Below are positions 32,151-43,938 of a stretch of DNA of 61,793 bases, piece by piece (the first letter of the stretch is position 1; each line of letters opens with the position of its first letter). A program made the position numbers and the translations under genes. A model generated the notes under the pieces. That model made no database searches and had not been told where the DNA came from. It saw only the letters and a list, made by a program, of their open reading frames with translations. Origin of the DNA: Mesostigma viride (taxonomy: Eukaryota > Streptophyta > Mesostigmatophyceae > Mesostigmatales > Mesostigmataceae); NCBI GenBank assembly GCA_009746045.1, contig RPFO01000213.1:2136325-2198117 (forward strand), read 5' to 3'.

Positions 32151-32155
32151 TGCTG

Positions 32156-32564
32156 AGTTAGCTGAGATACCTCGAGGCTGACTTGTGGCCGGAGCCACAC
32201 AGGGGAACATACAGTGTGACCGGAGTTATTCTGGCGGAGACAGAATAACGGTGCCGAGCGCCGGTTGTGGCGCGACGCACACACGTGTACGCAAGTTACG
32301 TAGCTAGCAACTAGTCTAGTGGACGTTGTGCGTAGTAACGTTGCTCCAGGTCTAGAAGCCTCTAGAACCTGGACACGTGGCGGACAAGTGAGCGTAGTCC
32401 AGTTGTCCTAGGGATCTCGTGTGAGTGATGTGTCCACGACATATAATGTGTGCCCACATATGGAGTGAATAATGACAAGGAACGCCCCGATCCCTGGCGT
32501 TGCTGCAGCCATCATTCTCACACTGAGTCCCCAACGTCTCCGACGTACATATATATATCTAACT
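32156..32564 (+). repeat. 5' LTR of copia-3
   Basis: 409 bp with 6-bp inverted ends AGTTAG/CTAACT. The last 112 bp recur at 36012-36123. TGGATTAGAC follows and the gag ATG is only 10 bases further on. Confidence 0.88.
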
Positions 32565-32574
32565 TGGATTAGAC

Positions 32575-35500
32575 ATGGCGCCGAAGAACTCGGAAGCTAA
32601 GAACAACAATGTCCGCCCCACCCTTCAGCGGGGAGGGGCAGGAAACGGTCGGGGTCGGCCTCCCGCTAACCGGGAGCCCCCCATTACCACGAGACTGCCT
32701 TTCCCGGCGTCTCAGAGGAGAATTTCTCCTCGCAGTTCCCCACCGCGGGAGCGTGACGAAAATGTCACCTACCGCATGGTGGTGGCGGACACCCCTCGCC
32801 GGCAGCGTGAAGCTGTCGCTGCCGAGGAGTCTGCCCCCCAGGGGAACAGGGGCACCGGGACTCGCAACGAGTCCGAGGTTGCCCCGCACCTCATGCCACC
32901 CGCCCCAGGGCGACAGGTGGAAGAGGATTCCTCCTCTATGGAGGAGGGGGAGGCTTCACCCTCTCCTAGGAGAGAGGTGACCTCCGGCCAGACGAGGTCC
33001 TCGTCTGGCAATACCTCTGTCGGGAGGGCGCTGGCAGGCATGAGCCTCGGCGCGAACCCGACCCCTGCGTCCCAGGACGCAGGTGAGGTTTATGTTGACG
33101 GTTGGGGCCAGCTCCCCTTCAAGATCCCGGTGCGTAATGCACCAAATTTTCTGCCTTTCGACGGCTGGCGACTCCGCCAGCAGAGTACCCTCCCTGGCGG
33201 CTTCGTCCTGACCAAGTTCGCGGTTCAGGCGGTGGCGGCCGAGCTCCCGGAGGACGTCCATTGTCGTTTTTCGCATGTTCAGGTTGCGATTTTGATCCGG
33301 CTGTACTTCTTGGCCGTGAGACAAGGAGTAACGGCTCTCGACATGTATTCGGAGGCTCGCCAGGTGGCAGCGGCCACGGTGGTGGCCAAGCCACCTCGGC
33401 CGGCCGAGGAGATGCCAAGGATGCCACCTGTCGTGCCAGTCGGCTGGGGACCTGCGACGGCATCCCCTGGTTCGGCAGCGACATCGACTGCGTCGCAGCA
33501 GCTGGCTGCAACTGTGTCGCCCCCGGCGTCGGCGGCGACCTTGCCGGCCGCGGCATCCAAGACTGCAGCACCGGTGGGCGCCCCGTCTTCTCCAGTGGTG
33601 GCAGCGACAGCGACAGCGACAGCGACAGCAGCAGCGACAGCGACAGCGGCAGCGACCCCTAGGCGGGCGGAGGGCAAGCGCCAGCCGCCTCCCCACGACA
33701 CACCCGCCGCTGAGTCGGCACCGTCGGCATCAGCCGACAACACCAACGCCATCACCACCCACCCCCCCACGAAGGCGGGTGCTTCGGCACCCCCATCGCA
33801 GTCCCAAGCCCCCGGCAGGGCCGGCAAGGGACCTGCCACGGCCCAGGCCGTGGCAAGGGATCATCCATCTCCCCCAGGGGAGGAGGATGTGGCCATGGAG
33901 ACAGCCGAGGCACGCATCCCTGGGGATGACGTCGTCTCACTCCGTGAGCCAACCCTTTGGCGCGCAGTCCAGCGCTGCGCCCAGGGTATCCAAGGGGTGG
34001 CCAGCGAGAGGCTGGACGACAGGTTGGCTGAACACACCAGCCTGTTGTGTGCGATCATCTATCATTTGCTCGATCAACCCTCGATTGAGCCGATGACCAG
34101 GAGGATGTGCGAGGCACTCCTGCCCGCCCTGCAGACCTTGCTGCGAGGCAAGAAGATCAGGGTGAACCTGGGCGTGATGGTGGAGATGGTGCAGACGTTG
34201 CACCGGGTGTGCATGCAGCAAGCAAGTATGTATCTCCCCACTTGGTTGCGTGTACAGACAGGTAGCCAGCAGGGGGGGACGTGCATCAGACAAGCTCATC
34301 TAGCAGTGAGGATAGTGATGTTTCTCTCACCCCTACCTTTGAGCAATGGGAAGCAGCTAGGGCACGCAAGAGGCAGGCACAGAGTCAGGGTGTGCAGGGG
34401 GGCATGGACATGTCATCTTCACCAACACATGTTGTGCAGGCACCTAACCCCCCAGTGCAGCCAGCCACGCGTAGCAGGCCCTCACAGGTCTCACCTAGCA
34501 TCCCACACACTGCCAATGCTGCTACATCCCCAGGCAGGTCTTCTTCTCCCTCTCCCTCTTCACCCTCTCAGGACTGGCCAGTATATAACGAGCATAGGCC
34601 AATTGACAGGATTATGGTGAGGGGGCTGCCAGAGGGGTATACTAGGCAGCAGGGTGCTCAGCTTCTTCTCTCTCTCAAGCTTGCTAGGGAGGAGCTGAAT
34701 ATCAAGAACTGGTTTGGGGCACTCATGCAGGGTGATTTCTTCCACCAATCCAATCCCTCCATCCAGCACTTGGTATCCATATATCAGCAAAGATATCCCA
34801 GGTGGCAGGATACACAGGGTAGGGAGCCATGGGAGAATTTTCTGCGTGATCTGCATGACTGTTGTCTGCTCCCACCACTGTTGACATGTACTCTGCGTTT
34901 AACTGGGTGAAAACCTATAAGGTAGAAACTCAGAACTATGTAGCAGAGATTAAGAAGTGGGAACTTGCAGTGAAGGCCCACCCCGAGGTTAGCAAGCTAG
35001 ATCACAAGTGGCTTGTTCATTCCCTGCTCGAGAAGCTTAACCTTGATCGTAACACCTTTGCCATGATCACCACAGGCTTGGCCACCCATTGGGAGTCGAT
35101 GAAAGAGGCTCTCGATTATGTTAAGTTAGCCCTGGGTCCACTGTGTCAGGACTCAGCCCCTCCCCCCTCTACCTCTTCCCCCCCTGCGGTCAAGCGGGCA
35201 CGGGGGGAGGAATCAGATGAGGAGGGTAAGGCCAGGAAGGCCAAGGACAAGCGTCCTGTGACGCTAGGGGAGGTGAAGACTCTTATGAGTCAGTTTGTTA
35301 AGAGCCTCAAGGGCAAGGGCAAGGGCAAGGGCAAGGGCAAGGGCAAGGGGCAGGGGAAGGGGAAGGGTAGGTCATCCCCCCAGGGGGGAACGCTAACAAG
35401 TCTTCTGGGGCTGGGTCCTCCACCCCCAAGAAGGATGTGAAATGTGTGCGTTGTGGGCGTCGTGGACACAGCAAGGACAAGTGCCACAAACACAAGGAGC

Positions 35501-36027
35501 ACCTGCCGCACCTGGAGGTGCTCTGCCACAAGTGCCTGGGACCGCCTCACGGGGACCCCGCCAAGTGCACCAAGGAGCCGTGGCAGCCCCCTAAATGTAA
35601 GTCCTCACACCCTCACATGTGTCATGATGAGTCATGTCCCCTACACCACCCAATATCCAGCTCCACTGCCCAGGCAGGGACACAGGATGGGAGGATGTTG
35701 ACAGGATGTCAAGTTAACTCTGTTACCTCTCACTCTCCACCTTCATGCTCAGCTGTCAAGGCTGTAAGCAAGGTTGGCAAAGTGTTGAAGTATTACACAG
35801 AAACCTCTGACAGTGAACCCAGGTTCACCTCCTTGATACCCAAGGTGTCCAGGGTCATGACCCAAGCTCTTAGTAACATCAGTTATGAGGAGCTGGCATT
35901 GCAACTGCACTTACTGTATGGTCATGAGACATGTGCAGAGGTGGTAGCAGCTGCATTGGGAGGTACGGCACTCAGGAAGGCATGTCAGCTGATCAGAAAA
36001 CACTGTCAGCACCCACATATGGAGTGA
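32575..36027 (+). pseudogene. copia-3 gag and start of integrase, three single-base frame breaks, 3' deleted
   Basis: The gag runs through four frames: 32575 to ~34270, 34281 to ~34860, 34862 to ~35400 and 35437-36027. Each switch equals one lost base: in a 7-G run at 34270, after GAC at ~34860 and in a 6-G run at ~35386. The switches can be placed by comparison with copia-1 (VRGLPEGYTRQQG, DHKWLVHSLLEKL, then a GKGKGKG run). The nucleocapsid end has CVRCGRRGHSKDKC, a true CCHC knuckle, plus CHKCLGPPHGD. Integrase begins (LYGHETCAEVV) and is cut off after KHCQH by the deletion. The frame breaks may be sequencing errors; the deletion is real. Confidence 0.85.
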
Positions 36028-36123
36028 ATAATGACAAGGAACGCCCCGATCCCTGGCGTTGCTGCAGCCATCATTCTCACACTGAGTCCCCAACGTCTCC
36101 GACGTACATATATATATCTAACT
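36012..36123 (+). repeat. Remnant of the copia-3 3' LTR (112 bp)
   Basis: Matches 32453-32564. It starts at CCCACATATGG, joined directly to integrase codons, and ends CTAACT before the target duplication TGCTG. Confidence 0.92.
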
Positions 36124-36128
36124 TGCTG

Positions 36129-36770
36129 GGTTTTCTTGCCATGGCAGCGCCATATGATCTTTCCCCCGGCTCCCATTCTTGGTTACTAACGTCAACGTCC
36201 TTGCTGCTTCCTTTGGTGCTTGATCTGCCTTGGTGTCGTGCCTCCGTTTGGTGGCCGGTGGTCACGGGATGCACAACAACGCTATCAGTTTTCTTCCACC
36301 CGCCGCCGCTGCCCCCGAAGGACAAGGATAAAAAAAAAGACCCATCTATAAAAAGGTACGACGCGTGGTGTGTTGCGTGCTTTTTTTCTTGGTTTTCTCG
36401 CTCCCTTGCAGCTCAGGTTTGCTGGCACATGTATTTATGCATGCCGGCACCACACCACATGTATTTATGCATGCCAGATAACACAGGCTGTGTGTCTGAC
36501 TTTTTTTCGTCCCTGTCATATGCGGTCCGCCTCTCTTTTTTCGTGTTTTGTTTTTTGTTCGTATCTTCTACGGTACAACGCGACATGTTCACGGCGTCAT
36601 CTGCGCGGTGTCACTAGCTTCATTTTTGCCGCCACCGCCGCCCCCGGCCGGCCCCATTAAAAAAAAAGAAACATCTATAAAAAGGTACGACGCGTGGTGT
36701 GTTGCGTGCTTTTTTTCTTGGTTTTCTCGCTCCCTTGCAGCTCAGGTTTGCTGGCACATGTATTTATGCA
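36129..36770. repeat. Progenitor region of the 29-bp satellite and its linker
   Basis: Holds a diverged linker copy (36170-36360; it reads GGTTACTAACG where later copies read GGTTAATAACG) and a ~145-bp direct repeat (~36335-36480 and ~36661-36806). That repeat contains a TATAAAAAGG box, a pyrimidine tract ending CTTGCAG, and just two or three low-order copies of the later satellite unit (ATGTATTTATGCATGCC). No gene is supported; 36490-36660 shows nothing else. Confidence 0.7.
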
Positions 36771-38362
36771 TGCCGGCACCACACCACATGTATTTATGCA
36801 TGCCAGCACCCCACCAAATTTTTTCATGCATGCCAGCACCCCCCCTAGGTATTTATGCATGCCAGCACCCCCCCTAGGTATTTATGCATGCCAGCACCCC
36901 CCCCTCGGTATTTATGCTTGCCAGCACCCCCCCTAGGTATTTATGCATGCCATCACCCCCATTCTTGGTTAATAACGTCAACGTCCTTGCTGCTTCCTTT
37001 GGTGCTTGATCTGCCTTGGTGTCGTGCCTCCGTTTGGTGGCCGGTGGTCACGGGATGCACAAACGGGAACGCTATCAGTTTTCGTCCACCCGCCGCCGCT
37101 GCCCCAGGCCGGCTTAAAAATAAAAAAAGAAAAAAAGGTACGAATGGCAGCCCCCCCCCCTAGGTATTTATGCATGCCAGCACCCCACCCGACGTATTTA
37201 TGCATGCCAGCCCCCCCCCTAGGTATTTAGGCATGCCAGCACCCCTCCCTAGGTATTTATGCATGCCAGCACCCCCCCCTCGGTATTTATGCATGCCAGC
37301 ACCCCCCCTCGGTATTTATGCATGCCAGCACCCCCCCCTAGGTATTTATGCATGCCAGCACCCCCCCCTAGGTATTTATGCATGCCAGCACCCCACCCGA
37401 CGTATTTATGCTTGCCAGCACCCCCCCTCGGTATTTATGCATGCCAGCACCCCCCCCTAGGTATTTATGCATGCCAGCACCCCCCTAGGTATTTATGCAT
37501 GCCAGCACCCCCCCTAGGTATTTATGCATGCCAGCACCCCCCCTAGGTATTTATGCATGCCAGCACCCCCCCCTAGGTATTTATGCATGCCAGCACCCCC
37601 CCTCGGTATTTATGCATGCCAGCCCCCCCCCTAGGTATTTATGCATGCCAGCACCCCCCCTAGGTATTTATGCATGCCAGCACCCCCCCCTAGGTATTTA
37701 TGCATGCCAGCACCCCCCCCTCGGTATTTATGCTTGCCAGCACCCCCCTAGGTATTTATGCATGCCATCACCCCCATTCTTGGTTAATAACGTCAACGTC
37801 CTTGCTGCTTCCTTTGGTGCTTGATCTGCCTTGGTGTCGTGCCTCCGTTTGGTGGCCGGTGGTCACGGGATGCACAAACGGGAACGCTATCAGTTTTCGT
37901 CCACCCGCCGCCGCTGCCCCAGGCCGGCTTAAAAATAAAAAAAGAAAAAAAGGTACGAATGGCAGCCCCCCCCCCTAGGTATTTATGCATGCCAGCACCC
38001 CCCCCTCGGTATTTATGCATGCCAGCACCCCCCCTAGGTATTTATGCATGCCAGCACCCCCCCCTAGGTATTTATGCATGCCAGCACCCCCCTAGGTATT
38101 TATGCATGCCAGCACCCCCCCTAGGTATTTATGCATGCCAGCACCCCCCCTAGGTATTTATGCATGCCAGCACCCCCCCCTAGGTATTTATGCATGCCAG
38201 CACCCCCCCTAGGTATTTATGCATGCCAGCACCCCCCCCTAGGTATTTATGCATGCCAGCACCCCCCCCTAGGTATTTATGCATGCCAGCACCCCCCCTC
38301 GGTATTTATGCTTGCCAGCACCCCCCCTAGGTATTTATGCATGCCATCACCCCCATTCTTGG
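36771..38362. repeat. 29-bp satellite array, left part, with ~195-bp linkers
   Basis: Tandem 29-bp units of the form GGTATTTATGCATGCCAGCA plus a C run (5-9 C) and TA or TC. Linker copies of ~195 bp start near 36961 and 37777. The last unit before each linker has GCCATCA instead of GCCAGCA and the penultimate has TTATGCTTGCC, so blocks end in a fixed order and the unit of amplification was larger than 29 bp. ORFs reading HASTPPRYLCMPAP are artefacts. Confidence 0.93.
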
Positions 38363-38366
38363 TTAA

Positions 38367-40083
38367 CCCTTCAATTGTGTCAACTGGAACCACCAGAACG
38401 GACTGAGTATGGGCATCTTAGTAAGTATGAGAGTATCTAGCCAAATAACATTTTCTGGCCCACCCTTGGAACCAAGGATGCTTTTATATCAAATAACTTT
38501 GGGGTCATGTCATTGGTCACATATCTACGCCCCACAGCTGCTATAAATAGCACCCCCCCCAAGGGGGTACGGTGCAGATGGGGTTCGAGAGATATATAAT
38601 GCAATATGGACCATTTCTCAAAATCTGCCGACCCTGGCCCTTTGAGGGGAGTTTAAGATAATCACAGGCATGCCATAGATGCATTCACAACATGACATGC
38701 CATAGAAGTGCACAGGCTAGCTAGCATACAGCCCAAAATAGCTCAGACCGTTATAACGGGTGCAGTTATTTTGGGGTGTCTTGCTAGCACTACCGTATGG
38801 GCATTCAATTCCAACGTGGCACAAAACATCATAGATGGCCACACATGGATTCCCAAACACATTTCCAGCTTAAAAGTCACAACAGCATGCTATACAACAA
38901 GTATAAAGCTTGTGCCAAGGCCCCAAACCAAGCGTATAACGGGTTCACAAGGAGCTACATTATCAATGCATCCAACACACTATAAAGCAATTCCAATGAT
39001 TGGCAATGATAGAAAAAACAAAAGAACTAACCTGGTTATGCTTCCATGCAAGCAGGCCCTGGCCATTCATGTTTCTTGCATGCATTATGGACGCACAAGC
39101 AGAAGGATACCTTGGGCCAGCAAGCCAAGAAGCAATGCCTAGAGCTGGCCAGAAAACCACTTGTCTCGCTATGTCTGTGCAGGGAAAAGCATCCCGTTAT
39201 CAAGCCCACCATGTTTAGAGACAATACCAAACGCTACTTCACTGGTTTCGTTGAAGCCTCAGCTAATAGCAATCAAATCTGGTCCAAAATCTGCGTGACA
39301 TAGTGGTATTCCCCAACCATCACAAGCGAACGCGTACAAGCACTAAAGCAACAAAACGACAAGCAAAAACCATCGGTTACATGTCTACAACTAGTTTATA
39401 AACGATAGGACGACTTGGTACTGTAATGTATACACGCTAACACGTTAATACGTACCAGGTTGAAACCGCAGATTACCTGCTGTGCGGGAGCCATCACTCC
39501 CACCTCACGGACATAGCCTCGAACCTTTCCTGGCCGTCATCGCTAATAAAACATGTCAAGAATAACGTAACAAGTCTATCCACGCGCAAATATATGGACG
39601 TTTGCTGCCGAACAACAGGTAGCATACGCACTGTCACCGCCTGACCGCTGACAGGATCTGCCGCACCGATTAGAACCTAGAGACATACTTGCGCACATCC
39701 AGACGCTTGACGGCCAGAGATATAACCTTTATAACACTCAAGGATAATTACTACAAGATTTGAGTTCAAAATTCCAAGCCATGCTCTCGTACCAGTCATT
39801 TGCCTGCACCGCCATAGCCGCGGACGTCAATTATTTTCATTCACGTCGGTCCCGTTTGACCATGGTACCCCCCCAACTTTGATCGAGTATATCTCCCTGG
39901 CCAGTTGTCCAAAGTACGGTCTGAATAGTGCCAGGCATAGCTTACGTCTAGATCTTTCGATCCCCCCAGGTTTGACCGTTGAATTATTTTTGGCGCGGCG
40001 CCTGGTTCTGCCACAAACTCAGTCCGTTAGAGTGGCGCGAGTTCAACTGGCGCCACGAAAACGGACTCAGTACAAATTAAGGG
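38367..40083. mobile_element. TTAA-target DNA element I (1717 bp, non-autonomous)
   Basis: Bounded by TTAA at 38363-38366 and 40084-40087. The ends are inverted: CCCTTCAATTGTG on the left, CCCTTAATTTGTA on the reverse complement of the right (9 of the first 12 bases or better). A hairpin near the right end (ACTCAGTCCGTT ... AACGGACTCAGT with nested GTGGCGC/GCGCCAC, ~40017-40071) fits a subterminal structure. TTAA targets are typical of the piggyBac and Kolobok superfamilies. No transposase ORF. It sits exactly on the left TTAA of element II. Confidence 0.7.
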
Positions 40084-40087
40084 TTAA

Positions 40088-42723
40088 GGGGAGGGGATAC
40101 CCCTAAAGGGCACTTTTCTGGAAACCATACCTATGCATGTGCTAAAAATCCAAAGATGATTGGGGACCATAAATATGATTAAAAAAAAAAATTCCAACCA
40201 CTTGGGGGTGGTACTAGCCCCCACCATACACCGGTTACGCGCTAAAAATAGAAAAAGACGCTATTTTAGTCACATTTTTCCTAGGACAATGGGCAAACAT
40301 ATTGGGACCAAATCATATATTCCCGCATAGTTCCCTGACTTTTGAGAAAGCCTGCCTAATTTTGAGCACAAAATAATGATGTTTAGACACATTGATGGAT
40401 TTTCCCGCAAAAAGGGTACTTTTTTAATTTAAAAAAAATAAATCAAATCATAAACACATGGAATAGTGCCAAATCATATATTCCCAAATACTAGAGGTTG
40501 GGGGACACGCAGCCCCAAATTTTCAGGTCATTCTGACAAGCGCAGCCCTATTTGATGGATATTCCTAGATTGCCACCTGTGATGACGCTGACGGAGGTTT
40601 TAGCTAGTATTTAACCACACTAACACCCCTTTATACATCTAAGCCACGTGAAAACTGGCCAAACCACATACTACCATCCTCTGCACATATGGTACCTCCT
40701 ATGTTCAAGGTTTGACGACGTTCTGACAAGAACTGCCCAAGTTACAACCATTCTATTAACCGTGGAACTCCAGGGTAACCAGACTCTTTATTAAAACAAT
40801 GAGTGGAGCTGCCGGGGCTATTAGGCTGCCGGGGCTATTAGGTCACATATTGCGTGAGAGAAAGAATCTAGATCTAGTTAATCACTACGCCATGAGCCAA
40901 GAAACCTAGACAGTGGCAGGTTTATATCTCAACGTAGCTCCTGCCACCTGGCCAAGAAAAAACTGGCCAAAGCTTTGGCCACGACTGATCCGGATCAGGC
41001 CGCACCGGCCTCAAAAGGTTTGTCACGTGAACCCAATAACCTAGCTATAGCGGCTACCCTTCCATCTCACTATAAAGAAACTATGTTCAGAGAACCACGA
41101 TTCTAAGACGGCCACCCATGTAGACACTACAAGGAAACTATAGTAACCATTCAGCCACACTGGCACCTCCTTCTTTATCAAAGACATCTGCAAACTGACC
41201 AAAGCACACATAATTGACTCTTGCACGCTGACGGCAACGCATGCTCAACGTGGGGGGTCATTGTGACAAGAACTACTCAAGTTGATGGGTTTCCTATATG
41301 ACCACCTGACAAGGCGCTAAGGACCACTCAGTAAGTTAGTAACCCCACAGTGCCACTTCATATGCCATCCAACATGCACCAAAACCATGCTGAGTATGTT
41401 TACAATCTACAAAGGGGTGGCCACGCACCTCATATGTCTTCATCATCCCTCCAGCATGGCCAGCCTTGTAAATATGTTCATAGCCTTGACAATGGTAGCC
41501 CTAACATGCCTAAGCAGCATTTCATATGTTTCTCCCAGGTTAGAGAGTAAGGTTGATGCCAACCAAGCTAATCAGCTCAACAACACCTCCTAAACTGTCC
41601 TCCCCGGCATGAATGACAAACTGGGACTATGGAGGGCAAGGAACCAAGTAGGAACATGGTATATATAGCTTGCATGCAGTCATGCATGTCAACCATGGTT
41701 GGCTCAGCACATTGTAGTCTTGTCACATCATCATAACAAAGGAAAGCTCAAACAACCATTGGTGCCAGCTATCTACATGCAGTCACACAAATGCAATATC
41801 TCCAACATCATCATCACTATAACACTTCCATCCCTGCACGATAAAATGCAAAGAAACCATTGGCGGCCCTTCAGCGCATGAGCGCTGTGATGCCGCTGCG
41901 GCCTGTGAGGAGAGGGTGCGTCACTCTCAAACAACAAGAAGCGTCCATACGCACAACATCCTTGCCAGAACACGTTTTATGAAATGCCTTATACCTTCCC
42001 GAAGAGCTATAGGCTGCGACTGAAGCGGCCCTGATCACGACATCAACGAAAACAATCTAAAGCTGCCAGGTATTCGACAACACAACGGCAAGCGACGGCG
42101 AGCTAGCTGGCGGAAACTGCCCAAAAAGAACGCAAAAAACCTCGAACGATGAGCTCATAGAAGAAAGCACCGATAGCAGATAACGTTCGCGACAAATCTG
42201 TACCTTGCCCTCGTAAATCCCTCGCCCAGGCGCGCAACAACAGCCGTTATTCCATGGACAGGTCAGACACGCACTGCGCAGGTCTGAACAATTACTTACC
42301 GATAATGGCCGAAAATCTGGCAAAAAGCACCAGCTCGGTTTAGAATTCGATGCAACCGATATTAATGCCTGCTTCAAGGTCAGAACAGCCCCCAAAACCG
42401 CTATTTTACAGCCGCTATCATGAATTCTATTTCATTCCGCGCGACCAAAAAATTCAGATTACCCCCATGCCGATGGCATAAAAAGACAACAGCGATATTG
42501 TAAACCAGCTGATTTCCGCCACAAACTAACATCATAAACTCATCTCCTTTTAGATTCGAGTAAAATTTTTGCATTTCGCCTGCCCTAGTGTGGTAGTTTC
42601 GCCTGAACGCAGTCGCCATGGCCACTTCCGCAAGGGGTGCGCGCACCGTGCACGTGAAATTTATTACCTTCGGCTCCGGCGCGAATTTTTTGGCGCCAAA
42701 AAATTCGGGGGTGTCCCGTCCCC
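40088..42723. mobile_element. TTAA-target DNA element II, copy 1 (interrupted by a YR miniature)
   Basis: Starts GGGGAGGGGATACCCC; the reverse complement of its right end reads GGGGACGGGACACCCC, 14 of 16 matching. TTAA flanks it at 40084-40087 and 42724-42727. The right-hand TTAA lies in a satellite linker (GGTTAATAACG). A perfect 24-bp palindrome centred on GGCGCC lies near the right end (42683-42706). No transposase is visible. A 336-bp minus-strand ORF near the right end (MATAFRRNYHTRAGEMQKF... MMLVCGG) may be a captured exon. Differs from copy 2 by a few bases and the 350-bp insertion. Confidence 0.8.
40755..41104. mobile_element. 350-bp non-autonomous derivative of YR-2
   Basis: Begins like the YR-2 B repeat (CTATTAACCGTGGAACTCC..., ~60 bp) and ends like its A repeat (CACTATAAAGAAACTATG ... 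ATT, ~55 bp). The middle is unrelated. Copy 2 of the host element has the empty site (ACAACCATTCTAAGACGG, 44598-44615). The filled site has ATTCT at both junctions (40750-40754 and 41100-41104), the same ATTCT that forms the A2/B1 junction in YR-2, so insertion was by crossover at a shared short core, not by staggered cutting. No coding capacity. Confidence 0.88.
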
Positions 42724-43938
42724 TTAATAACGTCAACGTCCTTGCTGCTTCCTTTGGTGCTTGATCTGCCTTGGTGTCGTGCCTCCGTTTGGTGGCCGGT
42801 GGTCACGGGATGCACAAACGGGAACGCTATCAGTTTTCGTCCACCCGCCGCCGCTCGGCCCCAGGCCGGCTTAAAAATAAAAAAAGAAAAAAAGGTACGA
42901 ATGGCAGCCCCCCCCCCTAGGTATTTATGCATGCCAGCACCCCCCCCTAGGTATTTATGCATGCCAGCACCCCACCCGACGTATTTATGCTTGCCAGCAC
43001 CCCCCCCTCGGTATTTATGCATGCCAGCACCCCCCCTAGGTATTTATGCATGCCAGCACCCCCCTAGGTATTTATGCATGCCAGCACCCCCCCCTAGGTA
43101 TTTATGCATGCCAGCACCCCCCTAGGTATTTATGCATGCCAGCACCTCCCCCTAGGTATTTATGCATGCCAGCACCCCCCCTCGGTATTTATGCTTGCCA
43201 GCACCCCCCCTCGGTATTTATGCATGCCAGCACCCCCCCCTAGGTATTTATGCATGCCAGCACCCCCCCTAGGTATTTATGCATGCCAGCACCCCCCCTC
43301 GGTATTTATGCTTGCCAGCACCCCCCTAGGTATTTATGCATGCCATCACCCCCATTCTTGGTTAATAACGTCAACGTCCTTGCTGCTTCCTTTGGTGCTT
43401 GATCTGCCTTGGTGTCGTGCCTCCGTTTGGTGGCCGGTGGTCACGGGATGCACAAACGGGAACGCTATCAGTTTTCGTCCACCCGCCGCCGCTGCCCCAG
43501 GCCGGCTTAAAAATAAAAAAAGAAAAAAAGGTACGAATGGCAGCCCCCCCCCTAGGTATTTATGCATGCCAGCACCCCCCCTCGGTATTTATGCATGCCA
43601 GCACCCCCCCTAGGTATTTATGCATGCCAGCACCCCCCCTAGGTATTTATGCATGCCAGCACCCCCCCTAGGTATTTATGCATGCCAGCACCCCCCCTAG
43701 GTATTGATGCATGCCAGCACCCCCCCTAGGTATTTATGCATGCCAGCACCCCCCTAGGTATTTATGCATGCCAGCACCCCCCCTAGGTATTTATGCATGC
43801 CAGCACCCCCCCTAGGTATTTATGCATGCCAGCACCCCCCCTAGGTATTTATGCATGCCAGCACCCCCCCTCGGTATTTATGCTTGCCAGCACCCCCCCT
43901 AGGTATTTATGCATGCCATCACCCCCATTCTTGGTTAA
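42724..43938. repeat. 29-bp satellite array between the two copies of element II
   Basis: Two linker-plus-array blocks: linker 42724-42903, units to ~43355, linker ~43363-43540, units to ~43930. It ends CATTCTTGGTTAA, where the TTAA is the left target site of element II copy 2. The first linker has one extra CG (GCTCGGCCCCAGG), shared only with the linker after copy 2 (46226), evidence that the two regions are copies of one block. Confidence 0.93.

Larger units (their letters stand above)
32156..36123 (+). mobile_element. copia-3: internally deleted copia element
   Basis: 5' LTR 32156-32564 (AGTTAG...CTAACT), primer-site-like TGGATT, gag, the start of integrase, then a jump into the last 112 bp of the 3' LTR (36012-36123, matching 32453-32564). 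The 5-bp target duplication TGCTG at 32151-32155 and 36124-36128 proves this was one insertion and fixes the LTR ends. The deletion removed most of IN, all of PR, RT and RH, and the first ~297 bp of the 3' LTR. Same family as copia-1. Confidence 0.9.

Noticed and set aside
38708-39303. ORFs of 62-144 codons inside TTAA element I
   Set aside because: They overlap in several frames with no recognisable domain; the element is treated as non-coding.
42057-42395. 112-codon minus-strand ORF in element II (also at 45558-45896)
   Set aside because: Conserved between copies only because the block is duplicated; no domain, and composition is not protein-like.
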